Origin: Epiperipatus broadwayi
Lineage: Eukaryota > Onychophora > Udeonychophora > Euonychophora > Peripatidae
Assembly: GCA_028023455.1 (NCBI GenBank)
Contig: JAQFVV010000142.1
Location: 481,501-545,500 of the forward strand
Reading direction: 5' to 3'
DNA length: 64,000 nucleotides
The notes under the pieces are model-generated. The model was not told the DNA's origin. It saw only the letters and a program-made list of their open reading frames with translations, and made no database searches. Below are positions 24,058 through 35,295 of the stretch, piece by piece. The first letter of the stretch is position 1. Every line of letters starts with the position of its first letter. The translations under genes were made by a program, and so were the position numbers.

Positions 24058-24662
24058 GCCAGTTAACACTTAGACAATCCCAATATTAATAACAATCAAC
24101 AATTTCAAACTGTTGTCAAGGCAACTTCATTTTAACAATACAGGTGGTGATCCCACTTTCATAGACACTAAAGATTGCAACTTGACCATAAAGCTTGAAA
24201 TTATTGATACAAAGAAGTTCTAATAAACCTCTTTAATCAGGTAAATATAACCTATTTTGAATGCAGATTAATAAATAATCAATTATAACATTACAAATTG
24301 CAATTATAATTTTCCAAATTGCACCCAAAGCATTACTTAAGTAATAAATGTAATAATGCTCAAAGTTAAATGTGTGCAATTTGAAAATTATAATTGCAGC
24401 TTGTAATGATATAACTGAATATTTATTAGTCAGCATTCAGTATAAGTTATATTTTCTTGTTTAAAGAAGTTTATTTAAACTTTTTGGTATCAATAATTTC
24501 AAGATCTGTGGTCAAGTTGCAATATTTAGTGTGTATATAAATATACTGAACCATTATTAAAAGTGGAGTTCTACCTTTCTTGTTAAAAGGAGATTGCCTT
24601 GACAACAATTTGAAATTGCTGACTGTTATTGATATTGGGTTTGCCTAAGTGCTGACTGACTT
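24058..24662. repeat. Large foldback, ~290-bp arms
   Basis: The left arm begins cagttaacacttagacaatc and the right arm ends with the diverged complement; for example tgttgtcaaggcaa at 24113 pairs with ttgccttgacaaca at 24593. The arms run to the centre near 24360, where a second nested hairpin with gcaattataattttc arms occurs. Divergence is roughly 10-15 percent by eye. I find no ribozyme core. Minus frame 24233-24436 is incidental. Confidence 0.8.
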
Positions 24663-25739
24663 TTCATTTAACCTTGAGTATTATATATATATACACACAC
24701 AAACAATTTAGTAAAATAGCCTGCACATGAACTTTAGTCTTTCCATGTATGCACATAAATAAGTTAAAGTAATACAAAAACATAATTTGGTTTTTGTTCA
24801 TAGCAAAATTTTTGCCATCCAAAATAAATAAAAAAATAAACAAAACAGGAATAAAAATTAATAAAGAAAAATAATCTTGTCTTTGGATTAAGACCATTTT
24901 TATTTATTTATTTATTTTTAAAAAGAGTTTCATAGTAAGTTTTAAAAACATATAGAATGATCGAATTAGTTTAATATCAAATTACATATATATCTATAAT
25001 CTTGAAAAATTTAACATGATATTACATGTAACAAAAACTTTCATTTCACTACACATTCTGGAAATGTATAAATTATGATATCTGAAAAAGGTAAATGATT
25101 CCCATGATATCATTCTGAACAAGTACTCTTCAGTCAGACAATTATCAATCTCTTACTCCTGTTTTTGTCATTTGTTCAGTATTTATTAAAGTCATTTATA
25201 TTACAATTTAATGTACAAGTGTTAAACTTTCTATCTCATATCTGTGACACTATCCACTTTAGATAAATACAGTAATAGTCATTGGGCTAGAAATGATGTG
25301 ATAATCTCTAGGCTAAAAATGATTTTTAATAAACATTAATCCATTTATTTAGAGTTGATAATGTTAAATGTGTGAGGGTAGAAAATTTGACACTTAAATA
25401 ATATTAAATCATTTAAAGCAGCAAATAGTATTTGCTTCAACAATATACTTTATTGATCAAAAATTATGTTACATAGGTTTTTCAAATGGTTTACAAAGGT
25501 TCTTTTGGAGTTACAAAGACATTCAAAATACAACTAACATCATATGAATTAGAATAATATGGCCTACAGTAATATTGGAATGAGTTTAGATTGGTGATTA
25601 TTGTATAAATCTAGTTAACATAGGTGATTACAGTATAATTATATGGACCTATATTTTATGTAACTATTTGATGACATTTGAGCATGGACATTGGTAATTA
25701 TAAATGATTGTCATTAATGATATCTTTTTATAAAACATC
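24663..25739. other. AT-rich intergenic sequence
   Basis: No gene is seen. A TA/CA microsatellite lies at 24681-24705. Confidence 0.45.
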
Positions 25740-26290
25740 TAATGAGGGGGGTTTCGACCATAATCTTTTATGCAGATAGCTGTATCATGAAACAGATAAG
25801 ATATCTGAAAAGGTTTTTAATATTGGTTACTATGGTTGTGGCAACTTATAGGTTAAAATGCTCCCTAAGCAATGACCACATAAACACAAAAACATGTGGG
25901 GGGCAATGTTGTTATCTCATGCTATTAGTTGCAGTAATTTGTTGGTAAATGTGGATGGATGTCTCCTGCTGTTGTTGCCAAACAAGAGTTTTAATTTGTG
26001 CAACAGAAGGCAAACAGGATAAATGTTGCTGCATGTTCTGCAGAGGTGTGTGATCTTTGGAAGGAGTGAGTTATATGAATGAAAGTAGCAGGCTACCTGT
26101 AAGCATTGAATATAATTTGCTGTGTGAAGTTTAGTGCTTAACAGTTATCGAGAAAGTGTTGTTGAGTCTCCTCAGCTTTTTGGCATAGCTCACAGAATGG
26201 GTTAATGTTTTTGTACAAATGATGATACCACATAAAAAGGCCTTTATAAAAAGCTTTATAGAGTATGCATTCCTATTTTGAAATTTGCTT
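25740..26290 (-). pseudogene. LINE C-terminal fragment with a CCHC motif
   Basis: The minus strand from about 26270 reads LYKAFYKGLFMWYHHLYKNI and then NPFCELCQKAEETQQHFLDN followed by C and a stop near 26140. The spacing C-x2-C-x8-H-x4-C with the ET..H core is the cysteine-histidine motif found after the reverse transcriptase of several non-LTR retrotransposon clades. Downstream minus sequence continues with a few similar-composition frames with stops. No RT motif is seen upstream, so this is a short 3' fragment. The clade cannot be decided from it. Confidence 0.6.
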
Positions 26291-27938
26291 ACATAAAATG
26301 ATTAATTAATCTCTAAAATATTTACGTTTCAAAGAAGGGTATGCAAGAATATGCACATGTGAGATATTTAAAATAATATGGTTTGTTTTACATCCCACAA
26401 TACACACACATATACACACACTAGTTATTTAATAATGGTTTTAAAATAGAATCTAAATTTGTCATATATAACCCTAGTATGACTTATAATTTTATTCAGA
26501 ATTTTTCTATTAAATAATTAATATCATTAACTGATTTCAGTAAGTTAACTTTAAATAAAATTATAAATATAGATTAAAGAAGAATGTCAACTCTCTCATT
26601 AACAAAAAATAGTTTAGTTATATTACTTTATAAAATTCTAATAAGAATTAAACATATAGAGAATATTAAGACGTACAGTTTAGCTTTAATAATTAAGCAG
26701 TAAATTTTATAGTGTATTATGTTTAATTTTTTAAATTTATTTTGTAAATTGTTGAGTGAAAGTCATCTTTCATTATTTAAAAAGAGCTCCTGTCTAAAAT
26801 CTTCATATATTTGTGAGTTAAAGCAGAATACAAAAGAAATCTCAGATAAGAAAATGATTAGTAGAAAAGAATGTAGTGAAAATAGCAATTAAAAATCATT
26901 CTTATCAGGTAAAAGTATCTTCATTCAGTTTATTGGATTTAATGTTTAAATTGTTTTATTGATATTTATTTCTTACTGACATACTAAGAATGCAATTCTA
27001 ATAACAATAAACTCACGATTAAGTATATAATCTCCAATATGTAGATTTTGGCTAATTTTTATCTATTTTTAGTAAACTTAGTTACAAACTCATATAAAAT
27101 TGGAGCACTTAATGATACATTTAATTTATCATATATTTGTGAATCTTAAAGTAAAAATATAGGGATATTTCTTTTTATGTGATTAATTGTAGCTCTTTAT
27201 GGTGATATATTATCAGCCACATCTTTCCAATAAAATATATGATAGTTCTTTCATCTATCACTAAAGGTCTTACTAAAATACATAAAATTGAAGTAGCTTA
27301 TAAAAATTTTTTTGAATAAAAGAAATTAAAATAAGTTTTTAAAAACATAAAATCTCTTAACAGAAGTTTTAGAAAATAATAAATTTAAATATTTAAAATT
27401 AGTTAATAATAATAGTTTATCAAGTGCCATTTTTGATTTTTAAAAGTTAGAATAAAAATTACATGAGTTTTAATAAAATTAGAATGGTTGGTTATTAAAT
27501 AGATCATTGAGATTAATTTTAAAAAGGTTTGCTAAATGTTTTGTTTGGAATATAACTTTATCTTAACAAAAATGTGAGAATCTAGAATAAAAAAAATTAT
27601 TGGTATATTTTGAAATTGATATTTGAAGAGAATAAAAAAAATAGATTAGAAATATAAGGTTAGCAATGTAAAATTATTTAGAGAAGTAAAGGTAAGAAGA
27701 AAAATAAGAACTTGATTATGAAAACAAGATGTAGAAGAGTTATTAATTCTGAAAAAACAACAACAACAACACCAGTGATAAACAAAATTGAATATGGTGG
27801 GGAAATGTGTGATGTATAAGTTTTGACAGATAGCTGATAAGAAGATTTATTTTTATTATCCTCTAATCTTCTAATGTATTATATTTATGAAAGCTTACTA
27901 AAATGTTCATTTATATTTTAATTTATAGTTTTATTTAT
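26291..27938. other. AT-rich intergenic sequence
   Basis: I see nothing beyond simple A/T runs and a short (CAA)n run at 27760. Confidence 0.5.
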
Positions 27939-28330
27939 TTATCATCATCAGATATTCAATGATATGAATGGCTGAAAAGTTGGAGGTTGCAGTGGATTGA
28001 AGCCTGTCCATTAAAGTATGAAGATTTGCTATCTTAATATAAACTGAGCATTGATTATATATATGTGTGAGAGATGATAATCTGGACCAACTGATGAGTG
28101 CTGGTTTAGCATGAAATACGTATACTGGTGATTATAAATCTTTTCTACATGTCTGTGGTCGTGTGTATCAGTTGTATGAGATAGTGCGGATAGCTGAAGG
28201 GTGCTTGAAAATCTGAGTTCAAATCCTCTATACTTACAATTAAGCTCCCAGGTTTGTGAAGAGTGCCTGGTTTTCAAATATTTATCGATCTTATGTATTT
28301 GGAATATTAAAATAAAGTTAATTTTTTTAA
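27939..28330 (+). mobile_element. Ribozyme element A, copy 1
   Basis: The unit begins after (ATC)n with cagatattcaatg, continues with agattgaagcctgtcc-like sequence shared with 40.67 kb, carries the hammerhead at 28077-28135, and ends with a tail near aataaagttaa. The segment at 28160-28235 includes gagttcaaatcctc, which resembles a pol III B box, so a SINE-like origin is possible. No protein is encoded. Related copies are at 40612-40912 and, inverted, 41028-41322. Confidence 0.65.
28077..28135 (+). ncRNA. Hammerhead ribozyme, family A, copy 1
   Basis: All parts are in place. The outer helix I AUAAUC (28077-28082) pairs fully with GAUUAU (28130-28135). A UGG bulge follows, then inner helix I ACCA (28086-28089) with UGGU (28126-28129). 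The core is CUGAUGA (28091-28097), stem II GUGCU/AGCAU with loop GGUUU, then GAAA (28113-28116) and palindromic stem III AUAC/GUAU with no spare loop bases. Predicted cleavage is between A28124 and C28125. The palindromic stem III suggests activity as a dimer, as known for newt and schistosome hammerheads. One C-A mismatch adjoins the core. Confidence 0.85.
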
Positions 28331-29260
28331 AGACATTCAATACTCATATTAGATAATGGCAATAGTCCAATATAAAAATTCAATTTATTGATTCAAGTTT
28401 TCATTTTTAAAACATTCTACTAAATATATTGCCCACATGATTGATTATCACAGTTGTCTACCATAACATATTTCTAATTTCAAATATAAAAATAAATTTT
28501 TGAGCAGCTGAGAATTTCCTGTTAATTGTGTAATATTTGGACAGTAAGAGAATTCAGCTATTCTTACTTAAAGAGTAAAACAAGAAAGAAAAACTGAAAA
28601 AACTTTTACTGTTTACCAATTAATTACTCTAACAAATGTTTTCTTTCCAGTCAATCATTTTTTATGAGAAAGAATTATTACATTGATGGGCTATTTAGGA
28701 ATTATTTATAATTTAATTTACCAATAAATAATCGATTGGTTTATTGGTGTTCATAGGAAGTTGCCCTAGACATACATATTTACAAGTTCTTCTTCTCATT
28801 AGTTGGCACACATATGTAAATAATTTTATAAAAATTAAATCCATCAACGTTTTCATTAAAATTATAAATCAATTTAAGAATTAAAAAAAAGAACGGGGGG
28901 AATAAGAGAAAAAAATAATGGGAGATCAGATTTAAAGCTTGGCAATGTTAGAACGAGTTATTTTTAGAACAGTTGTTATAGAAACAGATTCTGTGGTAAT
29001 TATAATATTAAAAGAAGAAATGTGAACATCAAATCAATTTTTAATTAATATTGTACAAAATAATTATTTTTAACAACAAATTTCAACTTAGGCTGAAACA
29101 AATAATTTCAGATGAACATTTATAAAAATTATTATGCCAAGCATATAACCAGCAGAATTGGTACTACAAGAGCATTTGCTTGTCTGTATATAATTTTCAT
29201 TAATTATATTTAACATATTTGCATCGATGCTACATATTTAAAAATTGAATGTAATTAATG

Positions 29261-29293
<33 letters not shown>

Positions 29294-29320
29294 AACATTA
29301 CAAGCATAAAGCTAAACTAG
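28331..29320. other. AT-rich intergenic sequence
   Basis: No feature is seen; a (CA)n-(TA)n microsatellite at 29262-29294 precedes the PLE. Confidence 0.5.
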
Positions 29321-29377
29321 TCAATATATAATTAAAATTACCCCAAGTCCAAAATTCAATCAGACCAGCATAAAAAT

Positions 29378-29447
29378 AATATTAAAACATTACCAAAGGT
29401 TTCACTGCTACAAGCAGACTTTTCAAGTGTAAAGAACTACTAATACT
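29378..29447 (-). ncRNA. Hammerhead-like motif, family D, inverted PLE copy
   Basis: Minus strand: outer helix I AGUAUUA pairs with UAAUAUU, inner helix I ACAC with (A)UGU, core UUGAAAA, then GU, stem II CUGCU/AGCAG with loop UGU, one U, GAAA (29403-29400), stem III ACC/GGU with loop UUU, then A. Predicted cleavage is between 29391 and 29390. It lies about 30 bases after the GIY-YIG stop. The core has U3 and A8 in place of C3 and G8. The helix architecture argues for hammerhead ancestry; activity is not established. Confidence 0.5.
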
Positions 29448-29477
29448 ACACAATATATATCATATATATATATAATA

Positions 29478-30217
29478 TTAAACATTACCCACAAATCCAT
29501 TCACTTCCCATCCACCCTTAATATTAAAAGAACTCTTAAATAAATTAATTGCTTCAGAATAATACATTTTCAATAATAAAGATTCTTTAATTCTTCTTTT
29601 GATTTCATTTCTTTCAAAGAAGACAACCTTAGCTTCATCAAAATCAATAGTGTGGCCTATATCTTTTTCATGGACATACAAAGCAGAACTAAGATATCTA
29701 TTTTTAACTCTACTTTTATGAACCTTTATTCTTTCATTTAAACTCAAACTACTCTGACCTATGTAAACCTTCTTCCAAAATAAACAAGGAATAAAATATA
29801 CTACACCAGGAATAGTCTTTCTATCAAAAACTTCTTATGTATTATTTAATATATTATTCAATGTAACACCTATTTTCCAAGCAATTTTCTTATTTCCAAA
29901 CAATTTACTATTTCTATATACAATTTTATAAGAAGACAATTTATATGGCAAAGAAATAAAATCATATTTTTCTTTTACCTTTACATCCTTACAAATATTA
30001 CTATTAAATAAAATACTTTTAACAAATTTATCTGAGTAACCAACCCTCAAGTAATCTTTATAAAATTGATATTTCTGAAACAAAGCTACCGCACTAGAAT
30101 TATTTAATTTAATATTCCTATGACAATAATTCCTTAAAGCAGCTACTTTATGAGATAGAGACTGATAGCTATCAGGTTTAATTATAGATCTTAATTCTTT
30201 ACTTTTAACAAAATGAT
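29478..30217 (-). pseudogene. Inverted PLE 3' copy: RT thumb end and GIY-YIG nuclease
   Basis: The minus strand reads from the segment after RT motif E through DKFVKSILFNSNI to the GIY-YIG domain: KTIPGVVYFIPCLF, KKVYIGQSSL and R.K.H, ending with the KRRIKESLLLKMYYSEAINL tail and a stop at 29478. It retains the about 77 bases that the forward copy has lost, so each copy documents what the other is missing. A nonsense change (AAA to TAA) at about 29834 splits the frame, and the second Cys of the PCLFC pair is Trp. It cannot encode a full nuclease, and it has no RT core. Confidence 0.75.
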
Positions 30218-30221
30218 GATA

Positions 30222-31484
30222 GAGTTGTTAATCTTTTTGATATAAAGTTAAATGATAGAGAACTAGATATTCTTGGTGAAGGCCCTAATTTTGTTCCATT
30301 TCATTCAAAAAATATAGTTTTTGATACAATTTCGTCTATTGAATCTAGTAATTTGAGTGATGAGCAGAAAGTTAGTATTCAATTGATTTTGAATAAAAGT
30401 TTAAATAGGAAAGAAAAATTTGTTATTAATCCTGCTGAGATTAAATATCTTAAGAATAAGTTAATTGCTAATGATATAATCATTTCTTGTGAAGACAAAG
30501 CTGGTAGGTTTGTCATTATGAAAGGAAATGAATTCAAAGAGAAAATGGATAGAGAATTAAGATCCAGGTAATTTGATTAAAAGAAAATTGATAGATATTA
30601 TGAAGAAAATGGTTAATTTAAAATTTTTTAATAGAGTAGATTATTTAAATTGCTATCCTAATCATTTTACATCAGCTAAGATGTTTGTGAATATTAAGAC
30701 TCATAAAGATGGTTTTCCTTTAAGATTTATTTTTGATTTTACAGGTAGTATTGTAGAGGGTATTTCTAGATTCTTGAATAATTTTTTAAAACAATTTGTT
30801 GATTTTGGTCATTATACAATTTCTTCTTCTTTTGAGGCTTTTGATAAGATTAATAATTTTAAAATGGAAAGTAATTGGGTATTTGGCAGTTTAGATATTG
30901 AAAATATGTATCAGTCTGTTAATAGGTTAAGCATTATTGATATTTTTATGTCTGTATTGATTAAGAAAGGTTCTTTATCAAAAAATAAAATTAAGGTAAT
31001 TAAAGATTTGCTTTTGTTATTGGAAGACTCTATGTATTTTACTTATAAAGGTAATTTTTATAAGATTAAGGAAGGGTGGATAATAGGTTATATTATTTCT
31101 CCTTTAGTATGTTCAGTTTATATTAATTATATGGAAGAGGAAATTATTATTAAAAAAAATTGTTTATATATAAAGTTATTTGTCATATATGTTGATGATT
31201 GTTTATTTGTAGTTGAGAATGATAAATTGAAAGAATTTGTAAATGAGTTTAATTGTTTTGATTCTTCTATAAAATTTGTGTTAGAAGGAGGGGGGTTAGA
31301 TTTTGGTAAGTTAAAATTTTTAGATCTTTTGGTGATTAGAAATGTAGAAACTAATTGTTTACTGTGCAGTCATTTTGTTAAAAGTAAAGAATTAAGATCT
31401 ATAATTAAACCTGATAGCTATCAGTCTGTATCTCATAAAGTAGCTGCTTTAAGGAATTATTGTCATAGGAATATATTCAGATAA
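30222..31484 (+). pseudogene. Penelope-like reverse transcriptase (forward copy)
   Basis: From about 30222 the frame reads LGEGPNFVPFHSKN (the PLE N-terminal LG..FvP motif), then DKAGRFVIM, and breaks by a frameshift near 30570. The next frame (30573-31484) holds the RT fingers-palm: KTHKDGFPLRFIFDF, motif A GSLDIENMYQSV (about residues 105-116), motif B KEGWIIGYIISPLVCSVYIN (the usual G..mGsplSP), and motif C VIYVDDCLFV (YVDD, about residues 204-213). Tyr/Asp residues of the catalytic triad are visible in A and C. The frame ends early at 31484, where about 77 bases are deleted relative to the inverted copy. One frameshift and one deletion, but little further decay, suggest a fairly recent insertion. 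Confidence 0.8.
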
Positions 31485-32039
31485 ATTTGTTAAAAGTATT
31501 TTATTTAATAGTAATATTTGTAAGGATGTAAAGGTAAAAGAAAATATGATTTTATTTCTTTGCCATATAAATTGTCTTCTTATAAAATTGTATGTAGAAA
31601 TAGTAAATTGTTTGGAAATAAGAAAATTGCTTGGAGAAGGGGTGTTACATTGAATAATTTATTAAATAATACAAAAGAAGTTTTTGATAGAAAGACTATT
31701 CCTGGTGTAGTATATTTTATTTTTATTCCTTGTTTATTTTGTAAGAAGGTTTACATAGGTCAGAGTAGTTTGAGTTTAAATGAAAGAATAAAGGTTCATA
31801 AAAGTAGAGTTAAAAATAGATATCTTAGTTCTGCTTTGTATGTCCATGAAAAAGATACAGGCCACACTATTGAATTTGATGAAGCTAAGGTTGTCTTCTT
31901 TAAGAGAAATGAAATCAAAAGAAGAATTAAAGAATCTTTATTATTGAAAATTTATTATTCTGAAGCAATTAATTTATTTAAGAGTTCTTTTAATATTAAG
32001 GGTGGATGGGAAGTGAATGGATTTGTGGGTAATGTTTAA
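31485..32039 (+). pseudogene. PLE GIY-YIG endonuclease (forward copy)
   Basis: A 159-codon frame from 31560 carries PYKLSSYKIV, then IPCLFCKKVYIGQSSLSLNE with the Y..YIGQ signature, a Cys pair just before it, R and H at R.KvH, and the conserved tail RNEIKRRIKESLL ending with a stop at 32039. GIY-YIG nucleases of Penelope-like elements cut target DNA for integration. The domain here looks complete, but it is separated from the RT by the deletion and a one-base deletion near 31540, so no single polypeptide can be made. A hammerhead-like motif starts about 20-35 bases after the stop. Confidence 0.75.
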
Positions 32040-32056
32040 TATTATATATATTGTGT

Positions 32057-32126
32057 AGTTTTAGTAGTTTTTTACACTTGAGAAGTGTGCTTGTAGCAGT
32101 GAAACCTTTGGTAGTGTTTTAATATT
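32057..32126 (+). ncRNA. Hammerhead-like motif, family D, forward PLE copy
   Basis: Inner helix I ACAC (32074-32077) pairs fully with GUGU (32114-32117). Core UUGAGAA (32078-32084), a partly degraded stem II around UGCU/AGCA, GAAA (32101-32104), stem III ACC/GGU with loop UUU, then A32113; predicted cleavage after A32113. Compared with the inverted copy, core position 7 is G instead of A while all other core positions are the same. Position 7 is the freely varying base of known hammerheads. Confidence 0.5.
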
Positions 32127-32253
32127 ATTTTTATGCTGGTCTGGTTGAATTTTGGATTTGAGGGTAATTTTAATTATATATATATATATAATTATTCAAA
32201 ACAATACAATAATTAATACAGTAAAACAATATTTTAAAAAAACAAATATATAC

Positions 32254-32312
32254 CAATTTAATAGAAGTACTTTCAACTATCTATGTAGTCGTTGTCAACT
32301 AGATTCAAATTG
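32254..32312 (-). ncRNA. Hammerhead-like motif, family C, copy 3
   Basis: Minus strand: outer helix I CAAUUUGA pairs over eight bases with UUAAAUUG, inner helix I UAG with CUA, core UUGACAA, one extra C, stem II GACUA/UAGUU with loop CAUAGA, GAAA, palindromic stem III AGUACU, then U. This is the best formed copy of family C. The U3/A8 combination matches the copies at 3.8 kb. Confidence 0.5.
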
Positions 32313-32550
32313 TAGTAGAAAAAACCGTTACAAATGTAAACAAAAAGTAATATGTCATACATCAATTTTTCCACAATTCATTAATTTTTATATTGGCGGC
32401 CTGTCTGTATATCAACTGTTGCTACAGTTGATAAACAGACAGGCCGCCAAATATACAGACAGGCTGCCAATATAAAAATTAATGAATTGTGGGAAAATTG
32501 ATGTATGACGTATTACTTTTTGTTTACATTTGTAACGGTTTTTTCTACTA

Positions 32551-32609
32551 CAATTTGAATCTAGTTGACAAGGACTACATAGATAGTTGAAAGTACTTCT
32601 ATTAAATTG
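32551..32609 (+). ncRNA. Hammerhead-like motif, family C, copy 4
   Basis: This is the mirror of copy 3 in the right arm: outer helix CAAUUUGA/UUAAAUUG, core UUGACAA, extra base G instead of C, the same stem II and GAAA, stem III AGUACU. The only core-region difference from copy 3 is the extra base before stem II. Confidence 0.5.
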
Positions 32610-32690
32610 GTATATATTTGTTTTTTTAAAATATTGTTTTACTGTATTAATTATTGTATTGTTTTGAATAATTATATATATTTTATTATA

Positions 32691-34980
32691 ATTGGAATAC
32701 AGACATTGATTAATAATTTATATATATATATAGTAAAGGTAAGATAAAAAGCACTTAAATACTTCATTGGAGGGCATAGTCCTCTCCAATAGTTATTTCA
32801 AAAGATATAATGAAGAAACCTATATTCATTAGACTTGTAAATTTTTAGATAGCAGGAGTTTGAATAAACTGGATATTTCAATTCGAATGCAGATTGTCAT
32901 GCTTAGCAGGTATACATATATATTATACAGACATATATATATATTGTAGTGATGAGCTACAATTAGCCACACCATCCAATTATTTAAGACACTCTACCAA
33001 TTGGAGTCACATAACATATTTGCTTAACTAATAAATTGCCAAGCAAATTGTAATATTAACATTTTTTTTCCTTTCCAACATATACATGTGTATAAACAAT
33101 TTTTTTATTTCTAGAGAAGTAATAAAAGCCAATAAATTAATAGAGAAACAGATAGGTATATTAACACTAGAATACAATGTATTATATGTTAATAATTGGG
33201 GATAACTACATAAAAAACTTACACATAAACTTAAGAGAGATAAATAAATAAAAACAATGACTGGATTAAAATGTAAACATAAGGCAACCATTTGTGGAGA
33301 TGAAATTTGGGGAAATGAAATTTAAAATATTTATAAATTATTATTTTTTTATTTATAATCCCATTTATTTTTATTACGTCATTTAAACAATAGGAAATGT
33401 CAAGGTTAAAATGCTTAAAATAACTTCACGCGACAGAACGCCGTATTAAAGGTTATAATTTTCTTCTGCATTTGAAGATGGAACATTATTATTATTTTTC
33501 TACTTAAAAATAAATTCAAATACAAAACAGATATGAGTGTTTGAATTTAAATGTATAAATATTTATATATCAAAATGATCAAAACCTGAAATTTTAAAGC
33601 AATCGTTTTGAAAAGTAAGAAGTTTGAAATTATTTGCTAATTAGACAAATAAGAGAAACTTAAGCGTTGCAGAAATATTCAATAATTATTTGTTTTGATA
33701 TATAGTAATATTGTCGTTGAAATTTTGAAAAGCAAATGAATTAATAAATATATATTAATTTTATATCATGATGGCTTGCTAAAAAAGTTTATACCATGGG
33801 GTAATAATATGCCCATCAATAAAGCCATAAAAGTTTAAGAATTTTACCTGCCCATTTAGGAGAAACTTAAAAACCATCTTTGTTTTAAATAAAATGTCTA
33901 ACAAAATTCAGGACAGGATAAATGGAGGACACTATTATTTCTTGACTCAGACAAGAAATTGCAAATTCGTCGTGGGAATAAAACTTCATCTCCATTCCTA
34001 GGAATTTATTTAACAAATGAACAGTTTCCAGGACTCATCGAACTTTATTTAACATAATGGGATATAAATTGTGATTTTTTTTTGTTTTATTATTTTGTAT
34101 ATATGTAAGTTTTATGTATTATTTTCGTTTCTACAAATGGAAGCTAATGTGAATAATTTTTGGAGTACTCTGTATGAGAGTAATAAGGGGGGGAAAACTT
34201 AGATATATATTTTTATCATTTATAATTGTAATAAGAATAAAAAAAAAATTAATAGTTTTGACCGCCCAGCTGACTGACTTTTGACAACTATAGAAAATTA
34301 GGAGGTAAGAAATTTTAATATCATCTTATATTAAGTAAAACACACTGATAGATTTTTCTATTATTAATTAAACTTACCTTAGTATTGCTTTTATAAATCA
34401 ATGATTTATAATCATTGATTTATCTAGACAACAAATATTTTTTTGTTGTTGTTGTTGTTATGCTTATATATATATTAAATTAGCCAGTTAGAAATCGAAA
34501 TCACATGTACATATTATGATTTTATATATTCGTGGTTGTAAATAATTAGACAAGTAAATGAACTTCTACCATTGGGTTTAGGGCAAGGGTTTTATTTTAT
34601 TAATATCATTATAGATATCGATGTGGTAGAGATTCATTCTTGACAAAATGAATTACATATATCAGACTTAATTGTTATTAATACTTAATATTTTTTTTTG
34701 TTAGTCAATAAATGTTTATATAATTCATTATTTTGGTTTGGTCTCTAACTCATCATTATTTCAATATCCACCATCAGCTTTATAGTTCTTTATTATTCAC
34801 ACATCCATTATAAACATTATTATCTTATTTAGTTTTACACTTATTAATATTATTAATATAATGGAGGAAATACATATACATATTTAAGCCATTTATTATA
34901 ACTTTTAATACATATATACTTATACTGCACATAGATATTTTTTTTTATATATCCTATGCTTAATTGATTTTTGATAGTTA
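32691..34980. other. AT-rich intergenic sequence
   Basis: No gene is seen. The 87-codon minus frame at 33028-33291 is hydrophobic but has no recognisable family and no supporting context. Confidence 0.45.
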
Positions 34981-35295
34981 ATTATCACCTATATAGAGGT
35001 GCAATAACTACTATTAGTGTGATCTCCTTCCCTGATAAGAGAGCTCAGGCAATTATTCCCTGAGTTTGAATACTGTGGTATAACGCGGCTATATAGGGGT
35101 GAGAATTGGATGAACTGACCCAAATTGTATCTAAGTTAATAAAAATAGGTAGAGCTAGTCTATTGGAAGTAGGTACAATCATAGGTTATGTATTTCATCG
35201 TGCAATCACTTGCATCCTATCCGAAGACCCAAAGTCCGACCATAGTAAGATGCGAAACCCCTATCTCTCCAGGAATCCGACCAGCCCGTTACAAT
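34981..35295 (+). mobile_element. GC-richer fragment ending GTTACA at a TA tract
   Basis: The patch is less AT-rich than its surroundings and ends cagcccgttaca directly against atatata. The end resembles an LTR 3' terminus (TTACA). Similar ends against TA tracts occur at about 1180 and 47684. No PBS, PPT or coding sequence is visible, so a solo-LTR fragment is only a suggestion. The two overlapping short frames here are unsupported. Confidence 0.35.

Larger units (their letters stand above)
29325..32185. mobile_element. Penelope-like element with an inverted 3' partial copy
   Basis: The plus-strand element (30222-32039 coding, tail to about 32185) is preceded by an inverted copy of its own 3' third (29325-30217). 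The inverted arms match from about 31340-32185 in the forward copy. Both outer ends abut (TA)n tracts and share aattaaaattaccc-type ends. Partial inverted or tandem copies are a hallmark of Penelope-like insertions. Both copies are mutated: the forward one has a deletion of about 77 bases and a one-base deletion, the inverted one a nonsense codon. Confidence 0.8.
32190..32690. repeat. Large near-perfect palindrome carrying HHR-like family C
   Basis: The arms of about 240 bp (left begins aattattcaaaacaatacaa, right ends with its complement) meet near 32430. The centre has a short extra repeat of acagacaggc(c/t)gcca. The arms are nearly identical, so the structure is young. TA tracts bound both sides, and it directly adjoins the PLE. 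Two ribozyme-like motifs lie in opposite orientation, one per arm. Confidence 0.9.
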
